Shown: piece after piece, positions 7,279 to 11,180 of the stretch
Numbering within the stretch: the first letter of the stretch is position 1
Layout: every line of letters starts with the position of its first letter
DNA from: Planctomycetaceae bacterium
Lineage (GTDB): Bacteria > Planctomycetota > Planctomycetia > Planctomycetales > Planctomycetaceae
Length of the DNA: 11,180 nucleotides
Assembly: GCA_003445035.1 (NCBI GenBank)
Contig: DLVV01000417.1
Location: forward strand, 17,533 to 28,712
Direction of reading: 5' to 3'
The notes under the pieces: generated by a model
Told to the model about the DNA's origin: nothing
What the model saw: only the letters and a program-made list of their open reading frames with translations
The model's database searches: none
Translations under genes and position numbers: made by a program

Positions 7279-8250
7279 ATGGAATTTGTCAGGATCGGTT
7301 CGAGTGACCTGGAAGTGTCCCGGATGGCCCTGGGTCTGGGATTCCGTGGTCAGTCCTCGGAGAGCGAGGCGGTGCGGTTGATCGAACACGCCATCGACTC
7401 GGGCATCAACTTCATCGACTGTGCTAACAAGTACCAGTTGCGGACGGATGCCGACGACGCCCATGGCAGTTCGGAGGAGATTCTCGGTCGCGTGCTGAAG
7501 TCACGGCGTGACGAGGTCGTGATCACGAGCAAGGTGGGGGCCGAGGGTGGGGATGAGAAGATTGCGGGAGGGTGTTCACGTGAGAACATTCTTCGCGAGG
7601 TCGAGCGGTCGTTGTCGCTGCTGGGAACCGACCGCATCGACCTCTACCTGCTGCATCGTTTTGATCCCGCCACACCGATGGAGGAGACTCTGCAGGTGCT
7701 CGACGAGTTGGTCACCAGCGGCAAGGTCCGTTACGTCGGGTGCAGCAACTACCAGGCGTGGCAGGTGTGCAAGGCACTGTGGTTTGCCGAGCGGATGCAG
7801 GTGACCCCGTTCGTCTGTGTCCAGAACAACTACAACCTGTTGAACCGCGAACTCGAACGGGAGATGCTCCCTCTGGTTCGAGACCAGGGGCTGGGGTTGA
7901 TGGCATTCAGCCCGCTGCAGGTGGGCCTGTTGAGCGGCGTCTACATCCCCGGGGAGCCGCCTCCGTCGGGAACGTTGTGGAGCGAACGTCGACAGGAGTT
8001 TGACGAGGTGTTTTGCGGGGCGACAGCCGAGATGGTTGAGACGGTTCGCGACGTTGCCGCCCAGCGAGGCGTGTCGATGCCCCAGGTGGCCGTCAACTGG
8101 GTGCGCAGTCGTGAGGAGGTGTCGGTGGTGATCACCGGCAGCGACTCGATCGAGCAGTTCGACGACAACTTGGCGGCCTTTGACTGGGAGTTGAATGCCG
8201 ATGAACTGGCCCGGCTCGATGAACGCTTCGTGGAGATGATGGTCTGGTGA
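7279..8250 (+). CDS. aldo/keto reductase
   Basis: The 323-residue product is a full-length NAD(P)H-dependent aldo/keto reductase with a TIM-barrel fold, reducing aldehydes or ketones to alcohols in the cytoplasm. The catalytic tetrad is complete: Asp47 and Tyr52 in NFIDCANKYQL, Lys85 in VVITSKVG and His126 in DLYLLHRFDP. Further family marks are GSSEEILGRVLKSRRDEV, the SGKVRYVGCSNYQAWQ strand (about 148-162), the VQNNYNLLNRELEREMLP stretch and the cofactor-end segment (SREEVSVVITGSDSIEQFDDNLAA). It resembles the general-stress and potassium-channel beta-subunit-like group rather than the eukaryotic aldose reductases. The exact substrate cannot be stated. It follows the ACT-domain gene and converges on the MFS transporter gene across 93 nt. 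Start ATG 7279 has a good Shine-Dalgarno. Nothing about it appears broken. Confidence 0.95.
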   Translation: MEFVRIGSSDLEVSRMALGLGFRGQSSESEAVRLIEHAIDSGINFIDCANKYQLRTDADDAHGSSEEILGRVLKSRRDEVVITSKVGAEGGDEKIAGGCSRENILREVERSLSLLGTDRIDLYLLHRFDPATPMEETLQVLDELVTSGKVRYVGCSNYQAWQVCKALWFAERMQVTPFVCVQNNYNLLNRELEREMLPLVRDQGLGLMAFSPLQVGLLSGVYIPGEPPPSGTLWSERRQEFDEVFCGATAEMVETVRDVAAQRGVSMPQVAVNWVRSREEVSVVITGSDSIEQFDDNLAAFDWELNADELARLDERFVEMMVW

Positions 8251-8343
8251 ACCGGGCTAGTACCAGTTGATTCGGGTGGTCGGACGAGGGGCGATGGGCG
8301 TGGTGTTCGTCGGGCTGGACGATTGGGGTTCCCGGTCGGTGGC
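8251..8343. other. convergent intergenic gap with no recognisable terminator
   Basis: The reductase (plus) and the MFS gene (minus) end tail to tail across 93 nt. I looked for a GC-rich hairpin followed by a T-run in either direction and found none. ACCGGG (8251-8256) and CCCGGT (8331-8336) are complementary, but they are too far apart for a simple terminator. Termination here may be Rho-dependent. Confidence 0.4.
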
Positions 8344-9639
8344 TTACTCGGTTGCCGCAACCACGTTCATTCGCCCGGGCGGCCGTGGTACTCGCAGCCG
8401 AAACGCCAGGATGCCGCCCAGGACGCACATCATGCCGATGGTGCTGAAGGCGATGTTGTAGCTGCCGGTGGAGTCGAACAGCCAACCGGCAATGGCCGGG
8501 GACAGGGCGTTGAAGATCCCCGAGATCAAGTACTGGGCCCCGAGGGTCTGGGCAAAAGCGATTCGGCCAAAGAACTTTGCGACCACCACCGCCGTGGAGA
8601 TGTAGGCCGCTCCGAACCCCACCGCGACCAGGATTGTTGCGACGTACGCCATTGTCGCAGTCGTGGCCAACAGCAGGCCGAACATGCCGGCCGCTTCGAC
8701 CAGCAACGCGAAGCCCAGAACCTTCTCCGGGACCAGGAAATCGCCGGCTGCCCCGGTGATCCGTCCGGCAATTGATACCAGGATCATCACGCTCAGGATC
8801 TGGGCAGCGACATCCGTGGTCAGTCCGAGGTCCTCGAGGTGGAGTCGGCCGTGTGCGGTGGTCACGCTCCACGGGATGGCAAACGCGACGGTGCACAGGC
8901 AGAGCACGGCAAACTGGGGTGTTCGCAGGGCGGCCGATGGTGTCCACGCATCCGACGATGCGTTGGCTGTTGGATCAGGAGACAGCCGGCCTTCAAGCTC
9001 TGGCAGCATCCCGTCGGGCTGCTGTCCCAGGTCCGATGGACGATTGCGGACGACCACCGCGGCGAGGACGGCCAGGACCAGGGACAGGACGGCGATGATT
9101 TGCCAGCCCGTTCGCCAGGAGTACTCCTGCACCATGACCCTGTCAAACCAGGTGACCAGGACCCCAACCATTCCCCCGGCTGTCAGGACCGCTGCCACGG
9201 CGCGGGCACGGTATTTCGTGAACCAGCTGGTGGCCAGGGCCTGGCAGGGGACGATGGTGCTCAGGCCGATCCCGGCACCCACGAGAATGCCGAAATAAAC
9301 GAGGCACTCCCACAACGAGCCGGCACCGCTGAGAAGCCAGCAACCGATGGCCGTAAACAGGTTGCCGACGACCATCACCCGCCGCGTGCCCCAGCGGGCG
9401 ATCGCGAGACCGGTGACCGGAGCGATGCTGTTGAACATGAAGGTGAACAGCCCAAACACGGCCCCGGTCTGGGCACGAGTGAGATCCAGCTCGTCGATGA
9501 TCTCGGGCGAGAAAAACGACCAACTGTAGTAACCGGGGGCGGCTCCAAAGCCGTAGAGGATCCACGCGAAACCGACCAGCCACCATCCGTAGAAGAAACG
9601 CAAAGTGGTCCTCGTGTGTTCGGCTCGTGCGGCCGCCAA
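8344..9639 (-). CDS. MFS transporter, OFA/monocarboxylate-like
   Basis: The 431-residue product is a major facilitator superfamily carrier with about 12 membrane helices in two halves, joined by a polar cytoplasmic loop (about 199-242). The opening RFFYGWWLVGFAW, the motif ARWGTRRVMVVGN after helix 2 (81-93), PCQALATSWFTKYRARAVA (131-149) and VVRNRPSDLGQQPDG (196-210) point to the oxalate/formate antiporter and monocarboxylate transporter group. In the second half, GRITGAAGDFLVPEK corresponds to the repeated inter-helix motif and GAQYLISGIFNALSPAIAGWLFDSTGSY is typical. Members move small organic anions; the substrate here is not known. The start is TTG 9639, supported by GAGGT 7 nt upstream. 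The next in-frame start (TTG at residue 13) would remove most of the N-terminal tail. It converges on the reductase and diverges from the second DUF1549/DUF1553 gene. Confidence 0.92.
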   Translation of the reverse strand: MAAARAEHTRTTLRFFYGWWLVGFAWILYGFGAAPGYYSWSFFSPEIIDELDLTRAQTGAVFGLFTFMFNSIAPVTGLAIARWGTRRVMVVGNLFTAIGCWLLSGAGSLWECLVYFGILVGAGIGLSTIVPCQALATSWFTKYRARAVAAVLTAGGMVGVLVTWFDRVMVQEYSWRTGWQIIAVLSLVLAVLAAVVVRNRPSDLGQQPDGMLPELEGRLSPDPTANASSDAWTPSAALRTPQFAVLCLCTVAFAIPWSVTTAHGRLHLEDLGLTTDVAAQILSVMILVSIAGRITGAAGDFLVPEKVLGFALLVEAAGMFGLLLATTATMAYVATILVAVGFGAAYISTAVVVAKFFGRIAFAQTLGAQYLISGIFNALSPAIAGWLFDSTGSYNIAFSTIGMMCVLGGILAFRLRVPRPPGRMNVVAATE

Positions 9640-9888
9640 AATAGAAACCTCAAGGCTACCCGTAGACCGGGTGACTGGCCAATGCCCTGTGTTGCAGGAT
9701 CACGGCGTCGTCGGCCTCCTTGTCGCGGAGATGGTGAATGGGGGGAGGTGAAAACGTGGCTCCACGGCGGGAACGGGTTGCCACTTTGCACGTCGGCAGG
9801 TTCTTGTCATCATCGCGGTGATCCAGTCACCATCGGGATGTCGGGATCTGTGTCCGGGTGTTTCGCCTGTCACGGCAAATTCAGCTCA
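9640..9888. promoter_or_regulatory. divergent intergenic region between the MFS and second DUF1549/DUF1553 genes
   Basis: This 249-bp stretch holds the 5' ends of both outward-facing genes. A small inverted repeat GGTGA/TCACC (9817-9821 and 9827-9831) lies upstream of the plus-strand gene and could be an operator half-site pair. I see no clear -35/-10 pair, no RNA gene and no conserved small ORF. Confidence 0.35.
9647..9651 (-). promoter_or_regulatory. Shine-Dalgarno supporting the TTG start of the MFS gene
   Basis: GAGGT on the minus strand lies 7 nt before the TTG at 9639. No ATG or GTG is available in frame between the upstream stop and the first membrane helix, so this site fixes the unusual TTG start. 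Confidence 0.55.
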
Positions 9889-11180
9889 ATGTCCAACCGA
9901 AACCGGTGTTCCGAACTGTGCCGCAGTCCATTGTCACCTTGGTGGAAGGTGGTGTGTGCGGGGCTGGCAGTACTGTGTGGCACGGTCATCGCGGACGAGC
10001 CGACCGCGACGGAAGGTCACTGGGCGTTCCGGCCGGTTCTGCGGCCGCCGGTTCCTGAGACCAGGAACCGGACGTGGCCCCGGACGCCGGTCGACCGCTT
10101 TCTGCTGTCGCGTCTGGAGAACCAGCGTGGTGAAGTGGCTCTCGCCGCTGATCGTCGGTCGTTCCTGCGGCGGCTGACATTCAATCTCACCGGGTTACCG
10201 CCGACGCCGGGTGAACTGAGGGATTTTGAGGCGGATCGTTCGCCGGTCGCTTTCGACCGGGTCGTCGATCGCCTGCTGTCGTCGGCACGTTACGGGGAAC
10301 GTTGGGGGCGGCACTGGCTGGACATCTCTCGCTATGCCGATTCGAACGGCCTCGATGAGAACCGGGCGTATGTGAATGCGTTTCACTTTCGCGATTACGT
10401 CATCGACGCGTTCAACAGTGACATCCCCTTCGACGAGTTCATTCGGTCTCTGATTGCCGGGGACCTGCTTCCCGAGCCACGGCGACCCCCGGGGTTCAGC
10501 GACGGGGACTGGCAGGGGCACCTGGCGTCGTTGACTGCCGATCGCATTCGCGCCACGGGATTTCTTTCGCTGGGTCCCAAGGGGCTGCGTGAAGTCGATC
10601 CGGTGAAGATGGAGATGGACATCATCGACGATCAGATTTCGACGGTGGGTAAGGCCCTGCTGGGCCTGACACTGGAATGTGCAAGGTGTCACGACCACAA
10701 GTTCGACCCGATCACCACGGCGGACTATTACGCGCTGGCCGGCATCTTCAAGAGCACCCGGACGATGAGCCAGATCGTTGACAAGCGAGGCAAGGGGAAC
10801 GGTTTCTGGATGGAGCGGGCCGTCGTTCTCGATGCGTCTGCCCCGGCGAAGGTTTCGGTGATGTGTGTCGAAGAGGGGGCGATGGCGAACCTGCGAGTGC
10901 ACCGCCGCGGCAGCCACCTCGACCTGGGGGCGGAAGTCCGGCGAGGCTTTCCGGCCGTCCTGACTCGCCGTCATCCGGCGGCCGCCATCGGGCCGACTGA
11001 AAGCGGCAGGTTGCAACTGGCCCGGTGGATCACCGATGCCGGAAACCCGCTTACCAGCCGGGTGGTCGTCAACCGCATCTGGCAATGGCACTTCGGGGTC
11101 GGGCTGGTTGAAACCCCTGACAATTTCGGGGAACTCGGTGCCACACCGGTAGCCCCCGAATTGCTCGACTGGTTGGCCTC
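9889..11180 (+). CDS. second DUF1549/DUF1553 (PSCyt2/PSD1) secreted protein, partial (C-terminus beyond right edge)
   Basis: The frame from ATG 9889 stays open for 430 codons to the window edge. A signal-peptide-like segment (WWKVVCAGLAVLCGTVIA, about 18-35) precedes HWAFRPVLRPP. DUF1549 spans about 65-290: RRLTFNLTGLPPTPGEL, YGERWGRHWLDISRYADSNG, FHFRDYVIDAFNSDIPFDEF and C264-A-R-C267-H268-DHKFDPI. A segment with NLRVHRRGSHLDLGAEVRRGFP (334-355) leads into DUF1553 (GRLQLARWITDAGNPLTSRVVVNRIWQWHFGVGLVETPDNFGELG). About half of DUF1553 is missing. The inter-domain linker is short and lacks the charged helical insert of the other copy. The CARCH motif suggests heme, not proven; the N-terminal PSCyt1 domain is absent. 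A DUF1501 partner would be expected just beyond the right edge. The start is uncertain: in-frame ATG 9838 would add 17 residues, including CFACHG. Neither start has a clear Shine-Dalgarno. Confidence 0.93.
   Translation, partial: MSNRNRCSELCRSPLSPWWKVVCAGLAVLCGTVIADEPTATEGHWAFRPVLRPPVPETRNRTWPRTPVDRFLLSRLENQRGEVALAADRRSFLRRLTFNLTGLPPTPGELRDFEADRSPVAFDRVVDRLLSSARYGERWGRHWLDISRYADSNGLDENRAYVNAFHFRDYVIDAFNSDIPFDEFIRSLIAGDLLPEPRRPPGFSDGDWQGHLASLTADRIRATGFLSLGPKGLREVDPVKMEMDIIDDQISTVGKALLGLTLECARCHDHKFDPITTADYYALAGIFKSTRTMSQIVDKRGKGNGFWMERAVVLDASAPAKVSVMCVEEGAMANLRVHRRGSHLDLGAEVRRGFPAVLTRRHPAAAIGPTESGRLQLARWITDAGNPLTSRVVVNRIWQWHFGVGLVETPDNFGELGATPVAPELLDWLA

Noticed and set aside
6487..7464. Minus-strand frame of 325 codons across three genes
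   Set aside because: It overlaps the sulfatase end, the ACT gene and the reductase start, all well supported on the plus strand. Its translation has no recognisable domain.
10195..11091. Minus-strand frame of 298 codons
   Set aside because: It is antisense to the second DUF1549/DUF1553 gene, whose frame shows HWLDISRYAD, CARCHDHK and other family motifs through the same region.
1..11180. CRISPR arrays, insertion sequences, tRNA or rRNA genes, defence systems
   Set aside because: I looked for spaced repeats, transposase motifs, terminal inverted repeats and tRNA-like cloverleaf sequence and found none. Nearly all of the window is ordinary protein-coding sequence.

Overview
The window looks like a fragment of a GC-rich planctomycete chromosome (Planctomycetota). 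The main evidence is family content. It holds two copies of the secreted DUF1549/DUF1553 (PSCyt2/PSD1) protein with the CARCHDHK motif, a Tat-exported DUF1501 protein directly after one of them, and a secreted type I sulfatase. These families are greatly expanded in planctomycetes. No phylogenetic marker gene, rRNA or tRNA is present, so the assignment rests on families and base composition only.

Layout, left to right. (1) 1-3599, minus strand: a two-gene unit, DUF1549/DUF1553 protein followed by a DUF1501 protein that runs off the left edge. A strong ribosome binding site, a possible promoter and a pair of direct repeats precede it. (2) 3761-5086, minus strand: a probable lipoprotein with a right-handed parallel beta-helix. 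(3) 5087-5317: a divergent intergenic region. (4) 5318-8250, plus strand: a secreted sulfatase, a small ACT-domain protein and an aldo/keto reductase. (5) 8344-9639, minus strand: a 12-TM MFS transporter of the oxalate/formate antiporter (OFA)-like group, convergent with the reductase. (6) 9640-9888: a second divergent intergenic region. (7) 9889 to the right edge, plus strand: the second DUF1549/DUF1553 protein, incomplete at its C-terminus.

The two edge genes (DUF1501 on the left, second DUF1553 on the right) lack a stop codon inside the window and are easily missed. On the strand opposite each there are long open frames that are only shadows.

How the genes may work together is mostly inference. 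The sulfatase, the surface beta-helix protein and the heme-motif DUF1553/DUF1501 pair are all predicted to act outside the cytoplasm and would suit a lifestyle based on sulfated or otherwise complex polysaccharides. The reductase, ACT protein and MFS carrier are the cytoplasmic and membrane part, possibly handling small organic acids or carbonyl compounds. Nothing here is a recognisable defence system, mobile element, CRISPR array or RNA gene. There is no gene-free stretch longer than about 250 bases. I do not see strong evidence for an undescribed system. The most open questions are the function of the DUF1553/DUF1501 pair, whether the beta-helix and sulfatase are co-regulated, and the small ACT protein.
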